Source of the DNA: Pedobacter psychrodurus | Lineage (GTDB): Bacteria; Bacteroidota; Bacteroidia; Sphingobacteriales; Sphingobacteriaceae | Direction: 5' to 3' | NCBI RefSeq assembly: GCF_004331735.1 | Contig: NZ_SJSO01000036.1 | Span: 1-38,361 of the forward strand | DNA length: 38,361 bases | In this document: positions 7,844 through 15,831 of the stretch, in pieces | Position numbering within the stretch: position 1 is the first letter of the stretch | Layout of the letters: each line of letters begins with the position of its first letter | The notes under the pieces: model-generated | Databases searched by the model: none | What the model was told of the DNA's origin: nothing | The model's input: the letters and a program-made list of their open reading frames with translations, nothing else | Program-made: the position numbers and the translations under genes

Positions 7844-8958
7844 TATTTAAATTCTCTGAAATCCTGACCGTCGGTAATGTTTAGCAAACTTTCATAAATC
7901 AGGCTGATTACATTATCAACATCTTCTTTGTGTACCATTTCTACTGTAGTATGCATGTAACGTAACGGCAGCGAAATTAATGCTGATGGTACGCCACCAT
8001 TTGAATAAGCAAATGCATCGGTGTCGGTTCCAGTAGAACGCGAAGATGCCTGACGTTGGAATGGAATATTGTTTTTCTCAGCGGTTTTAATTAATAATTT
8101 ATTTAAATTGGTTTGAACAGCCGGCGCATACGAAACTACAGGACCTTTACCTGCTGATAAATCGCCTTGAATATTTTTGTTAATCATTGGCGTAGTCGTA
8201 TCGTGTGTTACATCGGTAATAATGGCCACATTTGGTTTAATACGTTGGGCAATCATTTCCGCACCGCGTAAACCGATTTCTTCTTGTACAGAGTTTACAA
8301 TGTATAAGCCGAAAGGAAGTTTTTTCTTGTTCTCTTTTAATAAACGTGCTACTTCGGCAATCATAAAGCCACCAACACGATTATCTAGGGCACGGCCAAC
8401 ATAGTAACGGTCGTTCAAAACCATAAATTCATCTTCGTAGGTAATTACACAGCCTACGTGGATGCCTAATTTTTCTACTTCTTCTTTTGAAGTGCAGCCA
8501 CAGTCTAAAAAGATATTTTTTAATTCTGGTGCCTGTTCTTTTTCGCCATGGCGGGTGTGGATTGCTGGCCAACCGAATACGGCTTTAACCAAGCCTTTTT
8601 CAGTATGAATATTAACGCGTTTTGAAGGCGCAATCTGATGATCGGAACCACCATTGCGGATTACATATATTAAACCATCTGCGGTGATGTAATTTACATA
8701 CCACGAAATTTCATCGGCATGCGCTTCAATAACCACTTTAAAAGCAGCTTTGGGGTTAATAACACCAACAGCAGTGCCGTAATTATCGATAAAATGTTCG
8801 TCGATATATGGTTTTAAATAGTTTAACCAAAGTTTTTGTCCTTCCCATTCGTAACCCGTAGGTGCAGGATTATTGATGTATTCTTCAAGAAACTGTAGCG
8901 ATTTTTTAGTAACTACAGCAACATGTTTTTTCTTTTCGTCGTCTTTTTTCTTAGCCAT
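7843..8958 (-). CDS. M42-family metallopeptidase (glutamyl aminopeptidase/endoglucanase-like)
   Basis: A 371-residue cytosolic di-zinc aminopeptidase. The metal-site elements are in order: HAD (His80, Asp82), GRALDNRVGG (Asp192), SVQEEIG with catalytic Glu226 and ligand Glu227, ITDVTHD (Asp249), and the C-terminal RYMHTTVEMVH His. M42 enzymes form large oligomeric shells that trim peptides from the N-terminus. The N-terminus MAKKKDDEKKK is a highly charged lead-in before the domain. A nonamer-repeat hairpin lies just upstream, between it and the GNAT gene. The downstream small membrane protein overlaps its stop by one base. Confidence 0.92.
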   Translation of the reverse strand: MAKKKDDEKKKHVAVVTKKSLQFLEEYINNPAPTGYEWEGQKLWLNYLKPYIDEHFIDNYGTAVGVINPKAAFKVVIEAHADEISWYVNYITADGLIYVIRNGGSDHQIAPSKRVNIHTEKGLVKAVFGWPAIHTRHGEKEQAPELKNIFLDCGCTSKEEVEKLGIHVGCVITYEDEFMVLNDRYYVGRALDNRVGGFMIAEVARLLKENKKKLPFGLYIVNSVQEEIGLRGAEMIAQRIKPNVAIITDVTHDTTTPMINKNIQGDLSAGKGPVVSYAPAVQTNLNKLLIKTAEKNNIPFQRQASSRSTGTDTDAFAYSNGGVPSALISLPLRYMHTTVEMVHKEDVDNVISLIYESLLNITDGQDFREFK

Positions 8959-8972
8959 ATGATATTTGTTTT

Positions 8973-9034
8973 ACCACCAAGGCACAAAGGGCACAAAACT
9001 TATATTTCTTTGTGTTCTTCGTGTCTTTGTGGTT
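8973..9034. repeat. Inverted period-9 repeat between GNAT and M42 genes
   Basis: The left arm (8973-8998, built from CAAGGCACA/AAGGGCACA) is imperfectly complementary to the right arm (about 9007-9034, TTCTTTGTG/TTCTTCGTG/TCTTTGTGG). Each arm is itself a degenerate 9-bp tandem repeat. The right arm lies inside the GNAT reading frame and encodes its last residues, so the hairpin straddles the GNAT stop at 9000. Related material occurs at 384-405 and 25799-25840. Confidence 0.65.
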
Positions 9035-9449
9035 CTTCGTTATTTAATATTAATTCCATTACCACAAAATCGTAACCATCTTTAAAAAAGGTTTTATCTG
9101 TTTCATGGAAGCCAAATTTAAAATAAAATTCTTTAGCATTTACACGTGCGTTGCACCATAATTTTGTCGCTTTTTGAATTTTACAAAAGTCGAGTATATA
9201 TGCCATTAGTTGTGAGCCATAACCTTCTTTTTGAGTATCGGGCAGAATGGCAAGTTTACGGAATTGATAAACATCCCCATCATGAAATAGAGAAACTACT
9301 CCCGTTAATTTATGATCAAGGTATAATCCAAAATGGATGCCATCAAAATCATCAGGAAGTTTAACCGTATCAAAGGGTAATTCTGGATACATGGCCTCGT
9401 GCCTGATCCGCCAGGTTAGAGAAGGGAATATTTGCTCAATTTGAACCAT
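9000..9449 (-). CDS. GNAT-family N-acetyltransferase
   Basis: A 149-residue single-domain acetyltransferase. The central acetyl-CoA motif A is FRKLAILPDTQKEGYGSQLM (Q/R-x-x-G-x-G/A type, residues about 63-82), followed by a helix and the LWCNARVNAKEFYFKFGFHE motif B typical of GNATs acting on small molecules. The substrate is unknown. Its start is 2 bp after the stop of the outer-membrane protein gene, so they are co-transcribed. The final residues, EEPQRHEEHKEI, are encoded by the period-9 intergenic repeat rather than by domain sequence, so the native C-terminus has probably been extended or replaced. Confidence 0.85.
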   Translation of the reverse strand: MVQIEQIFPSLTWRIRHEAMYPELPFDTVKLPDDFDGIHFGLYLDHKLTGVVSLFHDGDVYQFRKLAILPDTQKEGYGSQLMAYILDFCKIQKATKLWCNARVNAKEFYFKFGFHETDKTFFKDGYDFVVMELILNNEEPQRHEEHKEI

Positions 9450-9451
9450 AA

Positions 9452-10036
9452 TTATAATAAAAAGCTAAAACCGATTCTGCCATCAACACCAAAGTAGGGA
9501 TCAAAAGAACTTAAGCGGACGGTTGGACCTAGCATCAATTCAAAATTTATTCTATTGCCAATATTCCGCTGGTACCCCCATTGAGGCGTAATGCCGATTT
9601 CACCATTTCCAAAGTAGTCGTTATCTAAAAGTGGTTCGAAATATGCTGAAATGTCCAAACCGTAGTAGTTGGCAGCATTGTTTGCCGTTTTCTTTCCTTT
9701 TTTGTTTCGCTTTTCGAAATTGTAGTAACGCCTGAATCCTGCATTCACTGTTGGAAAAATATTAAAATAGGTATTTGTATTTGCAATGATACCATAGTTT
9801 TCTGTCTGAATGGAAAAGGAAGCTGCAATACCGCCAGCAAAATATAATGTTGCCAGTTTATCTATTTTTTGTTCTCGCTCATAAGTCACGCCCAATAATG
9901 TTAATCTGATTTTATTTAGCGATTTAACTTCTGTTTGTTGGTTTACTTGTGTACTGTCTTGCGATTTTGCTTTACCAAAAGTGGCAAGGCAAATAAATAG
10001 AATTGAAAATGTTTTGATTGCGTTTTTAGATTTCAT
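9452..10036 (-). CDS. Outer-membrane beta-barrel protein (hypothetical)
   Basis: A 194-residue protein with a signal peptide (residues 1-25, core FSILFICLATFGKAKSQ). The mature part is rich in alternating aromatic/polar strands (ITPQWGYQRNIGNRINFEL, GFRRYYNF) and ends in a typical barrel C-terminus with terminal aromatic/hydrophobic residues (GFSFLL). A Lys/Asn-rich loop (KRNKKGKKTANNAAN) is probably surface exposed. I do not recognise a specific family. It lies between an MFS transporter (19 bp upstream) and a GNAT gene (2 bp downstream) in one operon. It may form a small eight- to ten-strand barrel, but this is inference from composition. Confidence 0.65.
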   Translation of the reverse strand: MKSKNAIKTFSILFICLATFGKAKSQDSTQVNQQTEVKSLNKIRLTLLGVTYEREQKIDKLATLYFAGGIAASFSIQTENYGIIANTNTYFNIFPTVNAGFRRYYNFEKRNKKGKKTANNAANYYGLDISAYFEPLLDNDYFGNGEIGITPQWGYQRNIGNRINFELMLGPTVRLSSFDPYFGVDGRIGFSFLL

Positions 10037-10054
10037 AAAGTTTTTATTGATTGG

Positions 10055-11227
10055 TTATTTGTTTTTTCTTCCGTAAAACTGATAAATTAAAATATTCAAG
10101 ACGATTATGCCCGTCATTCCATAACAGAACAAAGCCCATCCGCCTTGGTCCCACAACCATAAGCCCAAAGCAGAGCCGCAGCTGGCGCCTATAAAACTAA
10201 CCGACATAAAAATGGTGTTCAGTCTGTTTCTGGCCTCTGGTATTAAGGTGTAAATTCGGGTTTGGTTGGTTACATGGATAGCTTGCTGACCAATATCGAT
10301 GAGCACAATGCCGATTACAAACAGGTATAAATGGCTGCCAGTAAAATAAAACAAGGCGATACTAATGATTTGTAATATAAAACCGATCATCAAGTTTTTG
10401 CGTGGATTATTACCATCGCTTAATTTCCCAACCAATGGAGCTGCCAATGCACCCGCAGCCCCGGCAATTCCAAATAACCCAATCTGTAAGGTTTGGAAAT
10501 TAAAGGGTGGGTTAGCCAAAAACAATACCATTGTGGTCCAGAATGCGCTAATAATGGCGAAAGCTAGAAAGTTAATAATTGAAGTCTCCCTTAAAGCAGG
10601 CTGGGTTTTAATGTAACTAAACATCGAGCGCATCAGTTCTTTATAGGTTCCCTTAAAAGCAGGGTAACTTTGAGGGAAACGTTTAGCCATTAAAAGAATA
10701 AGCAAGCCACAAATTCCAGCGGCCATATAATAAACGGCTCTCCAGCCTAACCAAAAGCCAATGCTTCCACTTACGGCGCGCGAGGCTAAAATTCCTACCA
10801 GCAAACCACTCATAATCATGCCAATATTGGCCCCGCGGTTTTCATCAGTACTTAAATTAGCTGCTAAGGGCAAAATGAGTTGGGGTACAATAGAACAGCC
10901 CCCTATTAAAACAGAGGCAATTTCTAATACAAAAAAAGTATGCGAAACAGCAGCAACTAATAGCGCCAGAATAGCGAGACCGGTAATTACTAGGATCTGT
11001 TTTTTACGCTCAAACATATCACCTAGTGGAACTAAAAGGAAAAGACCTAAAGCGTAGCCGATCTGCGTGAGGTAGGTAATCCTCCCGGCATCAGTTTCGG
11101 TGAGGTTAAAATCTTTTGCAATTAAGATCACCAAAGGCTGGCAGTAGTAAATATTTGCAACAATTAGGCCTGTGCAAAAAGCCATGAGGAGGATGTCTGT
11201 TCGGGATAATTTGGGAGTAATCTGCAT
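10055..11227 (-). CDS. MFS transporter (drug/metabolite efflux type)
   Basis: I use the ATG at 11225-11227 (MQITPKLSRTD, 390 residues). The frame extends 10 codons further to 11257, but those codons are degenerate repeat DNA. About 12 hydrophobic segments span the protein. The motif-A loop after TM2 is VPLGDMFERKK (G-D-x-x-x-R/K form), and a second copy between TM8 and TM9 is GKLSDGNNPRK. The substrate is not evident; proton-driven efflux of small molecules is typical of this branch. Box TACCTTTG on the minus strand at 11323-11330, overlapping the last codons of the carboxylase gene, could be the -7 of its promoter, though no -33 TTG was found. Confidence 0.85.
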   Translation of the reverse strand: MQITPKLSRTDILLMAFCTGLIVANIYYCQPLVILIAKDFNLTETDAGRITYLTQIGYALGLFLLVPLGDMFERKKQILVITGLAILALLVAAVSHTFFVLEIASVLIGGCSIVPQLILPLAANLSTDENRGANIGMIMSGLLVGILASRAVSGSIGFWLGWRAVYYMAAGICGLLILLMAKRFPQSYPAFKGTYKELMRSMFSYIKTQPALRETSIINFLAFAIISAFWTTMVLFLANPPFNFQTLQIGLFGIAGAAGALAAPLVGKLSDGNNPRKNLMIGFILQIISIALFYFTGSHLYLFVIGIVLIDIGQQAIHVTNQTRIYTLIPEARNRLNTIFMSVSFIGASCGSALGLWLWDQGGWALFCYGMTGIIVLNILIYQFYGRKNK

Positions 11228-11228
11228 G

Positions 11229-11317
11229 TTAGTCTTAAGTCGGAAATCCTCTGTCATGAGTCTTGGAGGCCGAGATTGATATACTCCCAGACTATGGACT
11301 TATGACTATGGACTATT
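11229..11317. repeat. Degenerate period-7 tandem repeats
   Basis: The clearest part, 11289-11317, reads as consecutive heptamers AGACTAT, GGACTTA, TGACTAT, GGACTAT. More degenerate AGTCTT/GGAAATCC-type material extends left to 11229. It fills the spacer between the carboxylase stop (11320) and the transporter start. Confidence 0.6.
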
Positions 11318-11319
11318 TT

Positions 11320-12861
11320 CTACAAAGGTATATTTCCATGTTTCTTTCTCGGGTTATTCACCACCTTATTTTCCAACATCTTAAAGGCTTTTATCAACTT
11401 TACACGGGTTTGAGCTGGTTCAATCACTTCATCAACAAAGCCGCGTTCGGCAGCGCGATAAGGGTTAGCAAAGATATCTGAATACAGTTTTTCTTTCTCC
11501 ATCCATTTTTCTTCAGGATTTTCTGCTGAGGTTATTTCTCTTTTAAAAATAATTTCTGCGGCACCTTTAGCACCCATTACGGCAATTTCTGCACTTGGCC
11601 AGGCGTAGTTCATATCTGCGCCAATATGTTTGCTATTCATCACATCATAAGCTCCACCATAAGCTTTTCTGGTAATTACTGTAATGCGTGGTACCGTGGC
11701 TTCACTAAAAGCGTACAATAATTTTGCCCCATTGGTGATAATACCATTCCACTCTTGATCTGTACCGGGTAAAAAACCTGGAACATCTTCAAATACCAAT
11801 AATGGAATATTAAAGCAATCGCAAAAACGAACAAAACGGGCTGCTTTGGTTGAAGAATTACTATCTAAAACGCCTGCTAGATAGGCGGGTTGATTGGCCA
11901 CAATGCCTATGCTTCTCCCTTCAAGGCGGGCAAAGCCTACCACGATATTTTCAGCATAAGCGGCATGTACTTCTAAAAAGCTATCCGTATCGGCCACAAC
12001 AGAAATCACTTCACGGATATCATAAGGTTGTGAAGCATTTTCGGGCATAAAAGTGTTTAGTTCTGGCCGGCTTTCATCAGCTGTTTCGTAAGGTAAATGA
12101 TCGGCCATTTCCTCACAATTTTGCGGCATATAGCTCAGTAGCTTTTTTACGTGGTTAATAGCCTCGATTTCATTGGCACAAGCAAAGTGGGTAACGCCCG
12201 ACTTTGTAGCATGCGTACTGGCACCACCTAATTCTTCTGAAGTTACTTCTTCGTGTGTTACCGTTTTAACCACATTTGGGCCAGTAACAAACATATAAGA
12301 CGTATTTTCTACCATTAAAATAAAATCGGTAATGGCTGGCGAATAAACAGCACCACCGGCACAAGGACCCATTATGGCCGATAGCTGTGGAATTACGCCT
12401 GAAGCCTGTACATTTTTGTAAAAGATATCGGCATAACCGCCCAAAGAAACAACACCTTCTTGTATGCGGGCACCACCACTATCGTTTAAACCGATTAACG
12501 GAGCACCGTTTTTCATGGCCATATCCATGAGCTTGCAAATTTTCTCTGCATGGGTTTCAGAGAGTGATCCGCCAAACACGGTGAAATCCTGAGAGAACAC
12601 ATAAGTTAACCGGCCATTAATTGTTCCATAGCCCGTTACTACACCATCGCCCAGATATTTTTCGCGTTCCATGCCAAAATCGGTACTGCGGTGCGTAACC
12701 ATCATGCCAATTTCTTCAAAACTCCCTTCATCCATTAAAAAATGAATTCGTTCGCGGGCAGTAAGTTTACCTTTTTTATGCTGACTGTCTATTCGAGCCT
12801 GTCCGCCACCAAGGTTGGCCTGGTTTATTTTATCTTTAAGTAATGCTATTTTTTTATCCAT
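11320..12861 (-). CDS. pccB: Acyl-CoA carboxylase beta (carboxyltransferase) subunit, propionyl-CoA carboxylase type
   Basis: A 513-residue protein, the usual length of PccB/AccD5-type subunits. The N-terminal half has GGGQARIDSQHKKGKLTARE and the first oxyanion region GGARIQEGV. The central MGPCAGGAVYSPAITDF and C-terminal GYGG-equivalent (ITRKAYGGAYDVMNSK) are the crotonase-fold acyl-CoA and biotin sites. It transfers carboxyl from biotin to propionyl- or acetyl-CoA; the partner biotin carboxylase/BCCP subunit is not in the window. Substrate is inferred from similarity to propionyl-CoA carboxylases; methylmalonyl-CoA decarboxylase subunits are close relatives. The upstream spacer begins with an array of structured repeats. 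Confidence 0.9.
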   Translation of the reverse strand: MDKKIALLKDKINQANLGGGQARIDSQHKKGKLTARERIHFLMDEGSFEEIGMMVTHRSTDFGMEREKYLGDGVVTGYGTINGRLTYVFSQDFTVFGGSLSETHAEKICKLMDMAMKNGAPLIGLNDSGGARIQEGVVSLGGYADIFYKNVQASGVIPQLSAIMGPCAGGAVYSPAITDFILMVENTSYMFVTGPNVVKTVTHEEVTSEELGGASTHATKSGVTHFACANEIEAINHVKKLLSYMPQNCEEMADHLPYETADESRPELNTFMPENASQPYDIREVISVVADTDSFLEVHAAYAENIVVGFARLEGRSIGIVANQPAYLAGVLDSNSSTKAARFVRFCDCFNIPLLVFEDVPGFLPGTDQEWNGIITNGAKLLYAFSEATVPRITVITRKAYGGAYDVMNSKHIGADMNYAWPSAEIAVMGAKGAAEIIFKREITSAENPEEKWMEKEKLYSDIFANPYRAAERGFVDEVIEPAQTRVKLIKAFKMLENKVVNNPRKKHGNIPL

Positions 12862-12904
12862 TGCAATGCGATGAGATTTTAAAATTAAAAATTACTAGTG
12901 GTAA

Positions 12905-13015
12905 TGCAAGGTAAGCGAGGTATTATTTTATCCAAGCCCTACACGCGATGATGAGTAAAGCAGATGGCGGGAACATAGCAGCAATGAAATACTGAAGGTA
13001 ATTTCCCAAAGATAA
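12905..13015 (+). repeat. Structured intergenic repeat (AGCG family), degenerate copy C
   Basis: The right half matches other copies: GTAAAGCAGATGGCGGG (12955-12971), then a GAAATACTGA tail (12985-12994) and ATTTCCC. The left half is degraded, with only AGCG at 12914-12917 recognisable. It is first of five elements in an 680-bp gene-free array. Confidence 0.5.
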
Positions 13016-13033
13016 AAGCATTTTATAAACATT

Positions 13034-13134
13034 AGGAAACGGTTGGTTCTGAGCTTTTGGCCATTTCAGTCCCGCTTTTTGGTATGAGTTCCGATGAAGG
13101 ATCGGAAGCTCTTCCCGACAATCTGGTTTATTAA
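13034..13134 (-). repeat. Structured repeat, inverted copy 1 (about 100 bp)
   Basis: Nearly identical (about 6 differences) to 13280-13379, 246 bp away. It carries hairpin CCGATgaaggATCGG and, read on the minus strand, an outer-stem order and 'AAAAGCGGGACTG...CTCAGAACC' tail that resemble the plus-strand AGCG elements, so I regard it as the same family in opposite orientation. Confidence 0.65.
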
Positions 13135-13164
13135 CTGAGATCGGTGCTTTGAAAACAAACCGCT

Positions 13165-13257
13165 GTTAAATAAACCTGACAGTAGCGGACACATAGTGCA
13201 ACGAAGTAAAGCGAATGGCGGGGCGACAGCACCTATGAAATACTGACCTCTCATTTC
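13165..13257 (+). repeat. Structured intergenic repeat (AGCG family), copy B
   Basis: Outer stem CCTG (13175-13178)/CGGG (13219-13222) with one T:G wobble; AGCG at 13184-13187 and 13210-13213; short inner hairpin CAC/GTG; tail GAAATACTGA and ATTTCC as in copies A and C. It lies between the two inverted copies. Confidence 0.65.
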
Positions 13258-13279
13258 CAAGTAGAATAATTATATTAAC

Positions 13280-13379
13280 AGGAAACGGTGGGTTCTGAGC
13301 TTTTGGCCATTTCAGTCCCGCTTTTGGTACGAGTCCCGATGAAGGATCGGAAGCTCTTCCCGACAATCGGGTTTATTAA
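13280..13379 (-). repeat. Structured repeat, inverted copy 2 (about 100 bp)
   Basis: A near-identical direct duplicate of 13034-13134. Here the CCCGA...TCGGG hairpin near the right end (13360-13371) is perfect, whereas copy 1 has a change (CTGG for CGGG). The shared tail is GGTTTATTAA. Confidence 0.65.
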
Positions 13380-13454
13380 TCTAGGTTGGTACACGAAACC
13401 CAAATCTTTCATCCGCCTATAGGTAAAATTGTGCGGTTTGGAACAGGCTTTTGT

Positions 13455-13578
13455 TAACTAAACCCGGCAGGAGCGATATCCTTTTTGGCTTCGGTTAATT
13501 TTATAATAGATGTTGCCAAAAAGATTTAGCGGAAGGCAGGAATGAACTCACCGATAATAGCCGGAACTGAGTGTTCCC
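13455..13578 (+). repeat. Structured intergenic repeat (AGCG family), copy D
   Basis: CCCG at 13463-13466; AGCG at 13472-13475 and 13528-13531. A 9-bp perfect inner stem CTTTTTGGC (13481-13489)/GCCAAAAAG (13515-13523) encloses an AT-rich loop. The outer right arm is CAGG, giving one mismatch. The tail is CCGGAACTGAGTGTTCCC. It shares the AGCGATATCCTTTTT...AAAAGATTTAGCG form with the copies near 26 and 27.5 kb. Confidence 0.7.
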
Positions 13579-13657
13579 AAATCTTTAAACGGTGAGCTTT
13601 TTATATCTAATGCAATCGCCTATCTGTTATATTACATTTTTTTTACAGCTTAATGCA

Positions 13658-13686
13658 TTGAAAAACCAATAATCCGTTTATTTTTG
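13658..13686 (+). promoter_or_regulatory. Bacteroidota-type promoter
   Basis: TTG at 13658-13660, an 18-bp spacer, then TATTTTTG at 13679-13686. This matches the TTG / TAnnTTTG consensus of primary sigma factors in this phylum. Expected start is near 13693, about 28 nt before the ATG at 13721. It would drive the small secreted protein and possibly the transporter and anhydrase genes. Confidence 0.7.
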
Positions 13687-13720
13687 TAGACATAGTATTA
13701 AAACAACATTAGGATTTTAG

Positions 13721-14065
13721 ATGTTTTTAAGTAAATACAAGTATTTAATCGTTGCCTCATTCATGTTCATCTTCATGGCGAAGATGGGTATATCTGGTGC
13801 GCCGGTATTTTGTACGAGTATCGACAAGGAAATCATGAACGCTGTAATCATGCAAATCGAGTTAGAGCATGAAGGCGGAAAAGATACCGCCAAAGACATT
13901 GCAAAGTTTACCGATTTCAAACTCATCGAACTCAATCATCCTATTTTTTCTTACGAGTTCTCTTCAAGCCATTTCTTTCTGAAGAGCAGTTTTATAGAAC
14001 ATTTTAAAAGATATGTAGATCCATATCATCCTACTGTTCCAACACCTCCGCCTAACTTTATCTAG
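13721..14065 (+). CDS. Small exported protein (hypothetical)
   Basis: A 114-residue protein with a hydrophobic N-terminus (residues 6-28, KYLIVASFMFIFMAKMGISG) that can be a signal peptide or anchor. It is followed by an acidic/helical stretch and a C-terminus ending YHPTVPTPPPNFI, a proline-rich tail. I do not recognise a family. It has a clear promoter 35 bp upstream. The gap to the SulP transporter gene is 156 bp, so they may or may not be co-transcribed. The second half of the codons has normal composition for this genome, supporting a real gene. Function unknown. Confidence 0.6.
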   Translation: MFLSKYKYLIVASFMFIFMAKMGISGAPVFCTSIDKEIMNAVIMQIELEHEGGKDTAKDIAKFTDFKLIELNHPIFSYEFSSSHFFLKSSFIEHFKRYVDPYHPTVPTPPPNFI

Positions 14066-14221
14066 TTTTTATTATTTAGGGTAATTATTGTGCCTACTCA
14101 ATGAATTGAGCATAAATACTGTGTTTAAAGTTTTTACACCGTACTGTTATGCTATTCTGAGTATGCCTTTATAGTCGCCCCGCGATTTATTCGTTAAAAT
14201 TTACTAGATAATTATATCGTT

Positions 14222-15829
14222 ATGCAAAAGTTTAACCCGGCCTTTTCAAGTTCGGACGTGAAGAAATATATTCTTAAAAAGAATTTAAAGAAAGATTTAC
14301 CTGCAAGTATTGTAGTGTTTTTAGTGGCATTGCCACTATGTTTAGGTATTGCACTAGCCTCAGGTGCACCATTATTTGCTGGTTTAATTACAGGTATTAT
14401 TGGAGGGATAGTAGTTGCTTCTTTTAGCGGCTCGCAGTTAAGTGTGAGTGGTCCCGCAGCTGGTTTAACCGTTATTGTATTAGGTGCCATCACATCTTTA
14501 GGTAGTTATCCAACCTTTTTACTTGCCGTTGTATTGGCGGGTGTTTTCCAATTGATTTTAGGCCTGATTAAAGCCGGAACTATTGGTAATTACTTCCCAT
14601 CAAGTGTAATTGAGGGGATGCTTGCAGCAATCGGACTGATTTTGATTTTAAAACAGTTGCCACATGCTTTAGGTGTTGATACCGATTTTAGTGGCGACGA
14701 AGGATTCTTTCAGCAAGATCACGAAAATACTTTTTCTGCGATTACTGCAGCAGTAAGTCATTTTAGCTTGGCTGCGGTGGTTATCAGTTTATTATCGATA
14801 GCTATATTGATTGTGTGGCCTAAGTTTCCAAAATTAGCGGTTGTACCTGCACCATTATTGGTGGTAACGCTTGGGGTTCTTGGAACTATCCTTTTTGCTG
14901 GTACAGATCACCCGTTACGTGCCGATCAGATGGTGAAAATTCCGGTGGTAAGTGGTTTTGGTGAATTTTTAGGCCTGTTTACGATGCCCGATTTCTCTCA
15001 GTTGGCCAATAAAAACGTGTATATAGTGGCTTTAACCATTGCTGTTGTGGCAAGTTTGGAAACGTTGCTAAGTATAGAGGCGGTAGATAAAATTGACCCG
15101 ATTAAACGTGTAACGCCAACAAACAGGGAGCTGATTGCACAGGGTATAGGGAATATTACCAGCGGTATGGTTGGCGGTTTACCTATGACATCTGTAATTG
15201 TGCGAAGCTCGGCGAACGTAAATGCCGGTGGCAGGACCAAAATGTCGGCCATTTTCCATGGAACCTGGTTACTGTTATCGTTGTTATTTATCCCTGGATT
15301 AATTAACATGATTCCATTATCGTGTTTAGCTGCAATCCTTTTGGTAACGGGTTATAAATTAACACGGATCAGTTTGTTCAAACACATGTATCACAAAGGT
15401 TGGGATCAGTTTATTCCATTTGTGGTTACGGTATTAGCGGTATTATTTACCGATCTGTTAAAAGGTGTAGCCGTTGGTATGTTGGTTTCGATTTTCTATT
15501 TATTACGTACCAATATGCGTAACCCATTCTTTTACAGAATTACGAACGAAGGCGACAAAAAGCACATCAGAATTAAATTGGCAGAGGAAGTTTCTTTCTT
15601 AAATAAAGCAGCGATACAAGTAGTTTTTACGAATATACCTAAAGAAACAACCGTAATTATTGATGGATCAAATGCGAGGTATATAGATCCTGATGTATTA
15701 GAAACCATTTATAATTACAAACATAATGCCTATACCAAAGGTATTATTGTAATCTTGGAGAACATCCAAAAACATTATACGGTGCCAAAATTAAATATAA
15801 AAGTAGAAGAAGATATAAATAATTCATAG
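14222..15829 (+). CDS. SulP-family inorganic anion transporter (probable bicarbonate transporter)
   Basis: A 535-residue membrane protein with about 11-12 hydrophobic segments from residue 25 to 415. The SulP core is visible: KKDLPASIVVFLVALPLCLG at TM1, ASGAPLFAGLITGIIGGIVV with GSQLSVSGPAAGLT, and NRELIAQGIGNITSGMVGGL with the following PMTSVIVRSSANVNAGGRTK. The C-terminus (residues 450-535) is a shortened STAS-like domain (VVFTNIPKETTVIIDGSNAR). It ends 2 bp before a beta-carbonic anhydrase gene; this pairing is known for BicA-like bicarbonate uptake systems, so HCO3- import (probably Na+ driven) is the best inference, though sulfate remains possible. Confidence 0.9.
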   Translation: MQKFNPAFSSSDVKKYILKKNLKKDLPASIVVFLVALPLCLGIALASGAPLFAGLITGIIGGIVVASFSGSQLSVSGPAAGLTVIVLGAITSLGSYPTFLLAVVLAGVFQLILGLIKAGTIGNYFPSSVIEGMLAAIGLILILKQLPHALGVDTDFSGDEGFFQQDHENTFSAITAAVSHFSLAAVVISLLSIAILIVWPKFPKLAVVPAPLLVVTLGVLGTILFAGTDHPLRADQMVKIPVVSGFGEFLGLFTMPDFSQLANKNVYIVALTIAVVASLETLLSIEAVDKIDPIKRVTPTNRELIAQGIGNITSGMVGGLPMTSVIVRSSANVNAGGRTKMSAIFHGTWLLLSLLFIPGLINMIPLSCLAAILLVTGYKLTRISLFKHMYHKGWDQFIPFVVTVLAVLFTDLLKGVAVGMLVSIFYLLRTNMRNPFFYRITNEGDKKHIRIKLAEEVSFLNKAAIQVVFTNIPKETTVIIDGSNARYIDPDVLETIYNYKHNAYTKGIIVILENIQKHYTVPKLNIKVEEDINNS

Positions 15830-15831
15830 TT

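Noticed and set aside
11228..11257. Upstream start for the MFS transporter
   Set aside because: The extra ten codons are degenerate repeat DNA; the ATG at 11227 gives a normal MFS N-terminus.
13066..13366. Leftward frames of 64 and 66 codons in the repeat array
   Set aside because: They are built from repeat units and hairpins (for example VSATVRFI, GAVAPPFALL) and recur wherever the repeat occurs; no protein signature.
12905..13578. CRISPR array
   Set aside because: Repeats are long, palindromic, alternate in orientation and lack uniform short spacers or any cas gene nearby.
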